A program made the translations under genes and the position numbers. From NCBI GenBank assembly GCA_050305405.1, contig JBNLFG010000015.1, forward strand, positions 1 through 64,000: DNA of 64,000 bases, read 5' to 3'. Positions 50,826 through 58,847 of this stretch are shown here, in pieces (positions within the stretch are counted from its first letter, which is position 1; each line of letters opens with the position of its first letter). The notes beneath the pieces were generated by a model, which was given only the letters and a program-made list of their open reading frames with translations, was not told where the DNA came from and did not search any database. This stretch comes from Desulfolinea sp050305405. GTDB lineage: Bacteria; Chloroflexota; Anaerolineae; Anaerolineales; Villigracilaceae.

Positions 50826-51392
50826 ATGAATACGATAAAAGAAACAAATTTCTCAGATGAAAACCGCAAAACCATCTTTACAACAAGCGTCGCAGGCGCT
50901 GCAATTGGTCTCTTATATGCCTACGGCTTTGAGTTTAATATTCTCATCGGGTTATTTGGTGGCGCATTTTTCGGCGTTGCAATTGGCAGGCGTATCATCC
51001 GCAAGCCCCCCACCATGCGTATCCCAAAGGTATTATTACGCCGCATTCTGATTGCAGCAGGGTTATTTTCCCTGGCTTCTGTTATTTACAGCCAATTACT
51101 CGAGCAAAATTTGAGTAGCACACAACGTCTGTGGGCGGCATTGCTCCCATCAGCGGGCTGGATCGCTTTGGTCGTCAGCATTGGAATGGCGATCTCACAA
51201 TTGGATGAACTTCAACGCCGCATTCAACTTGAAGCAATTGCCCTTGCTTTTGCGGGTACCGGCATCTTTGTAGCCGGCTATAGTTTCCTCTATTTCGCTG
51301 ATCTTGCCGAAATGAATGCAGGGCTGATCTTCTTTGTAATGGCTTTTATGTGGCTGCTCGGCAAACTCTGGGCGCTCTGGAAATACCGATGA
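50826..51392 (+). CDS. Small membrane protein paired with an XRE regulator
   Basis: A 188-residue protein with about four to five membrane segments (GAAIGLLYAYGFEFNILIGLFGGAFFGVAIG, RILIAAGLFSLASVIYS, LLPSAGWIALVVSIGMAIS and two near the end). AGGAG precedes the ATG. Its stop overlaps the XRE start by four bases (ATGA). Membrane protein plus small XRE repressor operons are widespread in bacteria; the function of the membrane partner here is not known. Confidence 0.85.
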   Translation: MNTIKETNFSDENRKTIFTTSVAGAAIGLLYAYGFEFNILIGLFGGAFFGVAIGRRIIRKPPTMRIPKVLLRRILIAAGLFSLASVIYSQLLEQNLSSTQRLWAALLPSAGWIALVVSIGMAISQLDELQRRIQLEAIALAFAGTGIFVAGYSFLYFADLAEMNAGLIFFVMAFMWLLGKLWALWKYR

Positions 51393-51586
51393 TCAATCGT
51401 CTCAAAGTATTACGCGCAGAGCGGGACTGGTCGCAAGCGCGTTTAGCCGAAGAGCTGGACGTCTCGCGCCAAACGATCAACGCCATCGAGACCGGCAAAT
51501 ACGATCCCAGCCTGCCGCTTGCTTTCAAAATGGCGAAGCTCTTTAAATGCAACATAGAAGATATCTTCACGCCGGAAGAAGGGTAA
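51389..51586 (+). CDS. Small XRE-family transcriptional regulator
   Basis: A 65-residue Cro/C1-type helix-turn-helix protein, MINRLKVLRAERDWSQARLAEELDVSRQTINAIETGKYDPS, of the short YozG-like kind. Starts inside the stop of the membrane gene (ATGA), so translation is coupled. It likely binds the inverted repeat around its own promoter at 50748-50810. Confidence 0.93.
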   Translation: MINRLKVLRAERDWSQARLAEELDVSRQTINAIETGKYDPSLPLAFKMAKLFKCNIEDIFTPEEG

Positions 51587-51664
51587 GAAATACTGCTAAC
51601 GTAGAGAAGATGTCTATTAAACGCTAAACAAGCCAAAATTCAGGGGCGTTACGAATTTATCTCC

Positions 51665-51701
51665 AAAATAAAAATCATCCTTATTGGATGATTTTTATTT
51701 T
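51665..51701 (+). terminator. Terminator after the XRE gene
   Basis: AAAATAAAAATCATCC pairs with GGATGATTTTTATTTT around TTATT. Confidence 0.85.
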
Positions 51702-51706
51702 AAGTC

Positions 51707-51759
51707 TTGACACGTTATCAATTTAGCAGTATTATGAACTTAGTAATACTAATTACTAA
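51707..51759 (+). promoter_or_regulatory. Promoter and PadR-type operator
   Basis: TTGACA (51707-51712), 17 bases, TATTAT (51730-51735). Just after the predicted start is the palindrome TTAGTAAT-ACTA-ATTACTAA (51740-51759), of the ATTACTAA-like kind used by PadR proteins. Autorepression of the downstream padR gene is expected. Confidence 0.75.
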
Positions 51760-51804
51760 ATAGCATTCGTAAATAAACAACGCTTTATAAAACAAGGAGC
51801 TACG

Positions 51805-52173
51805 ATGGTTGAAGAAAATATTCCAACCAAAAAATTTCAAAAGGAGATGAATTCCGGCACAGCCTCGCTGGTTTTGCTAAGTGTTCTCTCCCAAGCAAAA
51901 GAGCCAATGTATGGGTATCAGATCGCCAAATTTTTGGATGATAACCGGCAGGACGCCCCCGCGATGAAGCAAGGTGCTTTATACCCCGTGCTTCGTTCAC
52001 TGGAAAAAAATGGTTTACTCTCCAGCAAAGTTGAGCCTTCGGTTTCGGGACCGCCACGTCGCTATTACACAATTGCAGACGAAGGCCGCGAAACGCTCAC
52101 CCTCTGGGTTGAGATATGGAACCAGATGAAGAATTTTGTTGATAATATCCTTGAAGGAGAAAGCCATGTATAA
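51805..52173 (+). CDS. PadR-family transcriptional regulator
   Basis: A 122-residue winged-helix repressor with PadR features: GTASLVLLSVLSQAKEPMYGYQIAKFL, MKQGALYPVLRSLEKNGLLSSKVEPSVSGPPRRYYTIADEGRETL. AGGAG precedes the ATG. Its last codons overlap the start of the HAAS/sensor gene (by 8 bases), a usual arrangement in which PadR controls a HAAS-domain membrane protein. Confidence 0.95.
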   Translation: MVEENIPTKKFQKEMNSGTASLVLLSVLSQAKEPMYGYQIAKFLDDNRQDAPAMKQGALYPVLRSLEKNGLLSSKVEPSVSGPPRRYYTIADEGRETLTLWVEIWNQMKNFVDNILEGESHV

Positions 52174-53035
52174 GACTGTTGAAGACTATCTCGATGCCCT
52201 CAAGCAAGAGATGCAAGGCGTAGACAGCGCCACCATGCAAGACGCGCTCGTGGATGCAGAAGAACATTTGCGCACAGCGCTGGAGAATGATCCGGATGGA
52301 TTGCCTGCCATCATCGAACAATATGGGACGCCAGCAGAAACCGCAGCGGCTTATGCGGAAGTGGAACGGCTGACCGCTCCTGCGTTGACAGGGTCGGCAA
52401 CCAAAAAGCAACATTCCGGGCTCGGACGTTTCTTTGCCATCTACGCCGACCCCAGAGCTTGGGGCGCGTTATTCTACATGTTTATCGCCTTTGTGACCGG
52501 GATCATCTACTTCACCTGGGCTGTTACAGGGCTTTCCCTCTCTGTCTCGCTATCCATCTTCATCTTTGGGCTGCCTGTGGCTTTGCTCTTCCTCTTGTCT
52601 GTACGCGGAATCGCATGGCTCGAAGGGCGTCTGGTTGAAGCCCTGCTCGGGGTACGCATGCCGCGCCGTTCACTACCCGCCCCAACAAATACGAAATTGC
52701 TGGATCGCATCAAAGCACTTCTCAAAGACAAGCACACCTGGTTTTCACTCGTCTATATGATCGTCCAGTTTGTTTTGGGCACGGCGTATTTCGTTGTACT
52801 GGTCACCGTTTTCTCCCTTGCGCTCTCTGGTATTGCAATCCCTATTTTGCAAGAGGTTTTCCATATGCCTATAGTCGTAAATTATGACGCTTACTACTAT
52901 ATGCCTACATGGGGATACCCGCTCACCATCCTGGCAGGCTTCCTTCTCTGGACAGCAATGATGCACGTCGTCAAATTTGTTGGCGGTTTGCACGGACGTT
53001 TTGCCAAGTTCATGTTGATTACGGAACAAGATTAA
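52166..53035 (+). CDS. HAAS-type and putative sensor-domain membrane protein
   Basis: A 289-residue protein. Residues 1 to about 70 (MYKTVEDYLDALKQEMQGVDSATMQDALVDAEEHL) form the helical HAAS-like domain found downstream of PadR regulators. The rest holds two similar membrane blocks (ADPRAWGALFYMFIAFVTGIIYFTWAVTGLSLSVS and DKHTWFSLVYMIVQFVLGTAYFVVLVTVFSLALSG) of the putative sensor (PF13796-like) kind, so an internal duplication. Function unknown; probably an envelope-stress sensor controlled with PadR. Confidence 0.88.
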   Translation: MYKTVEDYLDALKQEMQGVDSATMQDALVDAEEHLRTALENDPDGLPAIIEQYGTPAETAAAYAEVERLTAPALTGSATKKQHSGLGRFFAIYADPRAWGALFYMFIAFVTGIIYFTWAVTGLSLSVSLSIFIFGLPVALLFLLSVRGIAWLEGRLVEALLGVRMPRRSLPAPTNTKLLDRIKALLKDKHTWFSLVYMIVQFVLGTAYFVVLVTVFSLALSGIAIPILQEVFHMPIVVNYDAYYYMPTWGYPLTILAGFLLWTAMMHVVKFVGGLHGRFAKFMLITEQD

Positions 53036-53108
53036 TCACTACTGAACCACAAAATCCCTGCTTCTAACGGATTTTGCGGTTCAGTCAAAAAAACTTCAAA
53101 ACTCCCTT

Positions 53109-53165
53109 GTAGTAAGGGCTTCAGCCCTTATTTAATGCAGAAATAACCGCTGAAGCGGTTACTAC
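53109..53165. repeat. REPIN-like palindromic repeat pair (copy 2)
   Basis: GTAGTAAGGGCTTCAGCCCTTA on the left and the inverted TAACCGCTGAAGCGGTTACTAC on the right, separated by a dozen bases. It is related to 12113-12156 but longer. GTAG at both outer ends is the RAYT-REP foot. Confidence 0.65.
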
Positions 53166-53224
53166 GAGGGACTTAATGGGCATTTTCGCCTAAAAAACAT
53201 AACCACAAAATTTGGTAGAACTAG

Positions 53225-53252
53225 AAAAATCCCCGCGTACGCGGGGATTTTT
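53225..53252. terminator. Bidirectional terminator
   Basis: A perfect 28-base palindrome AAAAATCCCCGCG-TACGCGGGGATTTTT, ending the sensor gene and the convergent MFS gene. Confidence 0.9.
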
Positions 53253-53272
53253 GATTCCATAACGGAAGCAAG

Positions 53273-54562
53273 TTATGAGGCAGGGGCGAAGCGTTCCTGT
53301 TTCCCTAAACGGAGATGCAGGAGATAAAATCCCAGTACAGAAACGAGGCAGATGACTCCGCCAAGATACCAGAGAATATTCGGGTCATAGTTCTTATTAT
53401 CAAGGATCAATCCTGCCAATGTGGGGCCAAATGTCGCGGGGATCGCCCAGGCAATGCTGAAAATAGCCATATAACGCCCACGCATATCTTCGGGGGCGAA
53501 GTTCGCAGCAAGGGCTTGGCTGACCGGCATAATGATCATCTCGCCAATCGTGATAATGACGACCGCACTCATAAACCAGATAAAGGTGCCGCTGAGAGAG
53601 ACCTCCCAGTTATAGAGCATAAAAGAAGCGCCGAAGGCATTTAAGGGGTCAAAGCCAAACATGCTAAAGCCGATTGCGTAAAAAAATGCGCCCAAAGCCA
53701 TCATCGTAAACGGGGCACGCACTTTGATCCTGCGCGTCGTCCAAAACTGGAGCAGAATGACAGTAATCGCGCTGGTGCTCATCAACAAACCATATCCCTG
53801 TGGCGCAACGCTATGGTAGTCACGCAAATAGACCGAGAGCGAGTTATACATCTGCTGGTAAACCAAGCCCATCAGAATCGCAGCGGTGATGAATGCCATA
53901 TACGCCATATTTCGCAAGACAATGAAATACCCGCTAAAGGTCTGGAGCATACTCTCGGCTTTTGCCCCTTCCTTGGGCTCAGGTTTGGTTTCGCTGATCA
54001 AGAAGTAGAAAAGCACCGCCACAACCGAGCTAATGAGCGCATCCGTGACGAAGAGGGCAAAATACGAACGGTTGGCAACAAACCCACCAATGGAGGGGCC
54101 AATGATCCATGAAAGATTTGCGACAACGCGCAACACGCCAAAGCCTTCTGCGCGTTGTTCTTCCGGCAAAATATCGGCGATCATGGCCTGATGCGCAGGC
54201 CCAGCGATATTGGAGAGCAAGCCAACGATAACGGCTACCGGATAGAGCATGGCAAGATCATTGACAAGACCCAGCCCGAGAGTGCTGAGCGCGCTAAAGA
54301 CCAAACCAAAAATAATCAGTTTGCGCCGACCAAACTTGTCGGTCAGGGCGCCGCCGATGAAATTACCGATCATGCCAAAGGCGGAGAAAATACCGAGCAC
54401 GATCCCGGCTTGGGTCATCCCAACATCAAATTTCCAGGTAATGTAGAGACTAAAGAAAGGGAAAAGCATCGTCCCGCCGATGCGATCGATGAAAGAAACC
54501 CCAACGACAAGCCAAAACTTTGGAGAATACTCGTGGTAAATATTTTTCAATTTTCTAAGCAT
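53273..54562 (-). CDS. MFS multidrug-type exporter
   Basis: A 429-residue, twelve-segment major facilitator of the MdtH-like drug exporter kind: GNFIGGALTDKFGRRKLIIFGL (loop motif A, G-x-L-x-D-x-F-G-R-R), and FAPEDMRGRYMAIF near the C-terminus. The ending is a charged short tail. It is followed downstream only by the terminator at 53225-53252. It starts 10 bases after the phosphodiesterase lipoprotein stop on the same strand, so the two are probably co-transcribed. The substrate is unknown. Confidence 0.9.
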   Translation of the reverse strand: MLRKLKNIYHEYSPKFWLVVGVSFIDRIGGTMLFPFFSLYITWKFDVGMTQAGIVLGIFSAFGMIGNFIGGALTDKFGRRKLIIFGLVFSALSTLGLGLVNDLAMLYPVAVIVGLLSNIAGPAHQAMIADILPEEQRAEGFGVLRVVANLSWIIGPSIGGFVANRSYFALFVTDALISSVVAVLFYFLISETKPEPKEGAKAESMLQTFSGYFIVLRNMAYMAFITAAILMGLVYQQMYNSLSVYLRDYHSVAPQGYGLLMSTSAITVILLQFWTTRRIKVRAPFTMMALGAFFYAIGFSMFGFDPLNAFGASFMLYNWEVSLSGTFIWFMSAVVIITIGEMIIMPVSQALAANFAPEDMRGRYMAIFSIAWAIPATFGPTLAGLILDNKNYDPNILWYLGGVICLVSVLGFYLLHLRLGKQERFAPAS

Positions 54563-54572
54563 AAACTATCCT

Positions 54573-55607
54573 TTATTGACAGGGCAATTCTACTCGTGTC
54601 GGAGGAGATTCGCCAAAGGATTCATAGACCGGAATGCCGTCCCAAATTTTGGGGATGGACAGATTCAAAGCATAGGCGACAGTTGCAGCCGTATCAACCG
54701 TGCTGATCCTGCGCGGGATCGCGCCCGCATTTGCGCTGGGTCCCGCTATCACCCAGGGCACTTGCAAGTCTTCAGGTAAATTCGAGCCGTGCGTAGTATC
54801 GTGCCCGCCATGATCGGCGGTAATAATAATCAGCGTGCCCTGCCGGATGCCGGCTTCATCGAGTGCCGTTAACAGCGTCCCAATCGCTTCATCTGCGCGA
54901 TACGCCCCAACTATATAATTTGGCGACATCCAACCATAGGCATGACCCAGCCCATCCATCAGCGGCAGGTGCACAAACATCAGATCAAAACCTTCAGCAA
55001 TGCGCTGCACAGCCCGTTCAGCGACGACACTATCGCGGTCGTTGACATAATCGTAAGAATCAACATTATCCGGCGGTGTAAGCTGGATGAGCTTTTCCTT
55101 ACCCACGACCATCACCGTCCGCAAGCCAGCGTTATGAGCAATCTCGAAGATCGAGGGGCCGGCGGCATAACCATTTTCAGGACTGTAATCGTTCCAATCG
55201 ACGCCGGTTTTGTCGGGGCACATGCCCGTCAGCATGGAGGCGTGCGAGGGCAGCGTTGAGCTTGGGTAAATGGTGCGGGCGCTGATGGCATAGGTTCCGT
55301 TTTGCATCAGGGCGTAAACAGTCGGCATGTCAAATTGATTGGGAACATCGGCACGCAGACCATCAACCGAAATAACGAGAACACGCTCGGGAAGAATGCG
55401 AGGTGGTGGTGTCGCAGTAGCAGTAACGGTCGCAGTTGCTGTCGGCAGGATCAGCGTTGGGGTAACGAGAACAGGCTGAAAGGCGGTCGCTGTCGGCGGC
55501 GGCTGTGTAGATGGAGCAGCCGGTAGCGGCGTCGATAATGCGCTCGCAGTCTGGCATCCACCCAGGAGCAGGACTGCCGCCGCAATCCACAAGAAAGTTT
55601 TTTTCAT
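54573..55607 (-). CDS. Alkaline-phosphatase-superfamily lipoprotein (type I phosphodiesterase)
   Basis: A 344-residue exported lipoprotein. Signal MKKTFLWIAAAVLLLGGC, then a Pro/Thr-rich linker, then a phosphodiesterase/nucleotide pyrophosphatase domain: VLVISVDGLRADVPNQF (metal-binding Asp), ARTIYPSSTLPSHASMLTG (nucleophile Thr/Ser in the loop), HLPLMDGLGHAYGW (metal Asp/His), ITADHGGHDTTHG (metal Asp-His). Likely hydrolyses phosphodiesters or phosphate esters outside the cell. ATG 55607 chosen as it opens a signal peptide; an upstream start exists at 55622. Confidence 0.9.
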   Translation of the reverse strand: MKKTFLWIAAAVLLLGGCQTASALSTPLPAAPSTQPPPTATAFQPVLVTPTLILPTATATVTATATPPPRILPERVLVISVDGLRADVPNQFDMPTVYALMQNGTYAISARTIYPSSTLPSHASMLTGMCPDKTGVDWNDYSPENGYAAGPSIFEIAHNAGLRTVMVVGKEKLIQLTPPDNVDSYDYVNDRDSVVAERAVQRIAEGFDLMFVHLPLMDGLGHAYGWMSPNYIVGAYRADEAIGTLLTALDEAGIRQGTLIIITADHGGHDTTHGSNLPEDLQVPWVIAGPSANAGAIPRRISTVDTAATVAYALNLSIPKIWDGIPVYESFGESPPTRVELPCQ

Positions 55608-55648
55608 CAAATCAAATTCCAATCAGGTCTTAGCAGTGCAATGCGGCT

Positions 55649-56422
55649 TTACGGAAGCTCAACTTCTACAGGTCCAGCGTAACCGTGCTTTTCGGAGAAA
55701 TAAATGCGCGCGTGGGATGTTTCGGCACAACCGGCCTGATCGGTGAAGGTGATGATCTCAAATGAAAGCCCGTAGGGAATAAATTTAAATACGCCATCTT
55801 CGCAAATCCAGGTTTCGACGAGATAGAGCGGCGCGCCTGTGTACTCTTCGTCGCCCGCGCGCAACGACTGCCCATACCAGGTGATGGTAACTTGATCGTC
55901 TGTGCGAGAAACATCCTTGAGCGTAAGCGGGCCATAATAGGGCGAAACGGGCAGCGGCGCTTTATCGGGGTAAACAGGCTCGACACTGAAGACATCGCCT
56001 TTGATTTCAACAAGATCAGCTTTCACCCAGCAGGGATTGTCTCCGCCAATGGCTTGCAACTCGACCCAACTGGCATCGTCGAGACGCCCGATGACCTCGA
56101 GGTTGGAGCCGACCACCAAGCCGTATTTGTAGAGGTAAGGCGCACCAGGCCCGTAACGGCAGTTGGAACGCTCGAGCACCTCCGCGCGCAGGACGGCGTA
56201 GGTTGGGATGACGGTTGGTGTCGAGGTCGGGGTGAACGTTTCGGTAGGGATCGGCGTCAGTGTCGGCGTGGATGTGAACGTCGGCGCCGGGGTAAGCGTG
56301 GGTGCTTCGGTCGCTGTTGCGGTCAGGGGCAGGGGCGTATCCGTCGCTGGAGGGGCTGCGGAGGGGAGCGAGCAGGCGGAAAGCAACGCCACCGGGAGCA
56401 TGAGCTTGAGCAATTTAAGCAT
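55649..56422 (-). CDS. Threonine/proline-rich lipoprotein with bacterial SH3 domain
   Basis: A 257-residue lipoprotein: signal MLKLLKLMLPVALLSAC, 50-odd residues rich in T-P-T and T-A-T repeats, an SH3-type domain (VLERSNCRYGPGAPYLYKYGLVVGSNLEVIGRLDDASWVELQA), and a C-terminal domain with two cysteines of unknown fold. The SH3 portion commonly binds cell wall. The minus-strand gene is the first of a set followed by the phosphodiesterase and MFS genes. Start ATG 56422; possible promoter TATAAT near 56493 on the minus strand. Confidence 0.88.
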   Translation of the reverse strand: MLKLLKLMLPVALLSACSLPSAAPPATDTPLPLTATATEAPTLTPAPTFTSTPTLTPIPTETFTPTSTPTVIPTYAVLRAEVLERSNCRYGPGAPYLYKYGLVVGSNLEVIGRLDDASWVELQAIGGDNPCWVKADLVEIKGDVFSVEPVYPDKAPLPVSPYYGPLTLKDVSRTDDQVTITWYGQSLRAGDEEYTGAPLYLVETWICEDGVFKFIPYGLSFEIITFTDQAGCAETSHARIYFSEKHGYAGPVEVELP

Positions 56423-56509
56423 TTTGGACGTTCTTCCTTTCCAGGTTGGTCTCCTTACGTGCGCTTAGACGGGAGACTTGTTTTCTGTGCGAGCTATTAT
56501 AAGCGGATA

Positions 56510-56525
56510 CGAGTTTTAAAACTCG
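56510..56525. promoter_or_regulatory. Palindrome between divergent lipoprotein and csp genes
   Basis: CGAGTTTTAAAACTCG, a perfect 16-base palindrome, extended outward by imperfect GCGGA/TCCGC arms. It lies close to a TATAAT on the minus strand for the SH3 lipoprotein, and upstream of csp, in a 232-base intergenic region. It could be an operator; no regulator is known. Confidence 0.5.
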
Positions 56526-56654
56526 TCCGCACAAAACCTTTTTATGGGGTACACTACATTGCTTGAGTAACAGAAGTTCTAAGACAAAGTGCAGTTTTTT
56601 GATTTGGAACCCATGCGAGACCAGCAATATCTTTTATGAAAGGAGTTTCAAATC

Positions 56655-56864
56655 ATGTCTGAAAAAGAACAAGGAACCGTCAAATGGTTCAATGGTAGCA
56701 AAGGCTACGGTTTCATCGAGCGTGCACAAGGTGGCGATATCTTCGTCCACTTCAACGCTATCGTCGGTGATGGGTACCGCAATCTTGAAGAAGGACAACG
56801 TGTTGAATTCACAGTTGTTCAAGGTCAAAAAGGCCCCCAAGCTGAGAACGTTGTTGTGCTCTAA
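56655..56864 (+). CDS. Cold-shock domain protein (CspA family)
   Basis: A 69-residue single cold-shock domain, EQGTVKWFNGSKGYGFIER (RNP1) and DIFVHFNAI (RNP2), the nucleic-acid-binding motifs. GAAAGGAG lies before the ATG. A TACACT at about 56551 could be its -10, giving a 5' leader of about 100 bases as in cold-regulated csp transcripts. Convergent with a DEAD-box helicase, another RNA remodeller. Terminator at 56889-56920. Confidence 0.95.
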   Translation: MSEKEQGTVKWFNGSKGYGFIERAQGGDIFVHFNAIVGDGYRNLEEGQRVEFTVVQGQKGPQAENVVVL

Positions 56865-56888
56865 GCACTAACAAAGTTTAAATAGAAG

Positions 56889-56920
56889 AACGGGACAGTG
56901 TTTATCACTGTCCCGTTTTT
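56889..56920 (+). terminator. Terminator after csp
   Basis: AACGGGACAGTG pairs with CACTGTCCCGTT around TTTAT, followed by TTT. Confidence 0.9.
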
Positions 56921-56945
56921 GATTCCCTGTTAGAGGAAAATAGAT

Positions 56946-58181
56946 TTACGAACGCCTATGCGGACGATTCTTCGATCTATTGGGTGCTTGTTTGCGTGAG
57001 GGAGATGAAGCCGGACGTTTTTCACGCGGCGGGCGCGGTGCCTGACGCGGAGGTGCGGCGGCTTTATAGTTAAAATCTTCGATGAAGAGACGCTTCATCT
57101 TGTGCCCCATGATCTTCTCTAATTTGCGTACCAAATCTTCATCATCAGGCGTGACGAGAGTAAAAGCATCGCCCGCACGTTCGGCTCGGCCGGTGCGCCC
57201 GATGCGGTGGATGTAAGCATCGGCTGTATCCGGCATATCGAAGTTGATGACGTGAGAAATACTTTGCACATCCAAACCACGTGCGGCGATATCGGTCGCG
57301 ACCATGATCTGGAAGGTGCCGTTTTTGAAACCTTTTAGAGCATTCTGGCGTTGTCCCTGCGTCCGGTCGCTGTGCAGGCTAGTGACTTTATACCCCGCTT
57401 GTTTCAATTGACGATCTAAACGGCGCGCACGGTGCTTGGTACGCGTGAAGATCAAAACGGACTCGGTATTGGTCTCTTTGAGCAATTCCAAAACAATGCT
57501 GCGTTTGAGATGCTGCGGCACGGGGTACAACGCATGTGTAACTGTATGCGCAGGACGACTGATTCCCATCGTGATGCGGGCAGGGTTACGCAGCGACTGT
57601 TTCGCAAGCTGTTCAATTTCTTTCGGGAAAGTTGCTGAGAAGAGCATCGTTTGGCGCTGGGAAGGGACGGCTCTGATAATGCGACGCACATCGGGCAGGA
57701 AGCCCATATCGAACATGCGATCAGCTTCGTCGAGAACAAGTACTTCTATTTTATTGAGTTTAGCATGTCCCTTGGCGACCAAGTCGAGCAAACGCCCGGG
57801 GCAGGCAACAACGATCTCGACACCGCGCTCTAATGCTCGGATTTGGGGTGTTGCCCCCACACCGCCATATACTGTGGCGCTGCGTAGACCGGTTCCCACA
57901 GACAGGGCGCGGCAGGTGTCGTTAATCTGCTCAGCAAGTTCACGGGTGGGCGTTACGATCAGCGCCCGTGTTTGGTTACGGGGGCCACTCAACAAACGGT
58001 TTAGGATTGGGAGTACGAAGGCTGCAGTTTTTCCCGTCCCTGTTTGGGCGGTTCCAATTAAATCCTGTTTTTTTATTGCAGCGGGAATAGCTTTTTCTTG
58101 AATGGGGGTTGGCGTTTCATAGCCAGCACGTTCGATACCCGTCCGCAGACGCGCATCCAGATTGAACTGATTGAAGTTCAC
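56946..58181 (-). CDS. DEAD-box RNA helicase (RhlE-like)
   Basis: A 411-residue ATP-dependent RNA helicase: Q motif (PTPIQEKAIPAAI), TAQTGTGKTAAF (motif I), PTRELAEQI (Ia), VLDEADRMFDMGF (II), SAT (FSATFPKEI, III), and TDIAARGLD...HRIGRTGRAERAG in the second domain. The end is a proline/lysine/arginine-rich tail that likely binds RNA. It is of RhlE type by tail and motifs. Convergent with csp. Confidence 0.95.
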   Translation of the reverse strand: MNFNQFNLDARLRTGIERAGYETPTPIQEKAIPAAIKKQDLIGTAQTGTGKTAAFVLPILNRLLSGPRNQTRALIVTPTRELAEQINDTCRALSVGTGLRSATVYGGVGATPQIRALERGVEIVVACPGRLLDLVAKGHAKLNKIEVLVLDEADRMFDMGFLPDVRRIIRAVPSQRQTMLFSATFPKEIEQLAKQSLRNPARITMGISRPAHTVTHALYPVPQHLKRSIVLELLKETNTESVLIFTRTKHRARRLDRQLKQAGYKVTSLHSDRTQGQRQNALKGFKNGTFQIMVATDIAARGLDVQSISHVINFDMPDTADAYIHRIGRTGRAERAGDAFTLVTPDDEDLVRKLEKIMGHKMKRLFIEDFNYKAAAPPRQAPRPPREKRPASSPSRKQAPNRSKNRPHRRS

Positions 58182-58347
58182 AAATCTTCCTTTTCTTCAG
58201 AAGCCGGATTGATTGTCAAAAGGGGGAGTGAGCGAACGCTCAAAGAAATAACAATAGCTGACTGCTGAACTGGTGTAGCGAATAAGGCTACTACGATAAC
58301 CGATGCGGGCAGGGGTGTCAAGGACAGGGAAAGCTATGTAAAAGAAG

Positions 58348-58373
58348 CCCCGCCTTGAAAACAAGGCGAGGCT
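58348..58373 (-). terminator. Terminator after the RNHCP gene
   Basis: On the minus strand GCCTCGCCTTG, TTTT, CAAGGCGGGGC, then TTCTTTT. Confidence 0.8.
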
Positions 58374-58385
58374 CCATCAGATAAT

Positions 58386-58847
58386 CTAGACCCAACTGAT
58401 CTGCCCAAAAAGCTGCTCATTGATTAGGGGCAAGCTATCTGGCGGCAAAATACTGATCTGGTTGTCCAGAAGCAGGTCGTAGATATTGGGAGACAGCGCA
58501 GATGACGCGGTAAAAATATCCAACAGGGTTTGTGCGTCATCATCCGCAGCGATACGATTGATCGCTACACTGCCACAATAGGTGCATACATGAACAAGCA
58601 TTAACTCTCCGTGGCTACGGCTATATTTATTGCGGCTACGTTTTGTGGTTAATGCGATTGGCTGCATCGCTGCCTTGCACGCTGAGAGGCGATCGCCAGC
58701 GGCATACAAATCCAGATGGCGCGACCACAAGCAATAGGGGCAGTGATTGCGATTCTGCACCCCGGAAAGAAAATGAGCACTGCAAACATGCCCACCACAA
58801 TGGATGCAAGAGAAATCTCCAAAGGTTGCGATCGGCTGCTCTCTCAT
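58386..58847 (-). CDS. RNHCP-domain zinc-ribbon protein
   Basis: A 153-residue protein named for its R-N-H-C-P motif: FSCIHCGGHVCS, QNRNHCPYCLWSRHLD, GDRLSACKAAMQPI, VHVCTYCGSVAINRIAADD. The CxxC pairs suggest two zinc ribbons. Its ATG overlaps the rsgA stop by ATGA, so it is translated with rsgA. RNHCP proteins are often next to rsgA-like genes in Firmicutes and Chloroflexota; role unknown, possibly ribosome-related. Confidence 0.9.
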   Translation of the reverse strand: MREQPIATFGDFSCIHCGGHVCSAHFLSGVQNRNHCPYCLWSRHLDLYAAGDRLSACKAAMQPIALTTKRSRNKYSRSHGELMLVHVCTYCGSVAINRIAADDDAQTLLDIFTASSALSPNIYDLLLDNQISILPPDSLPLINEQLFGQISWV

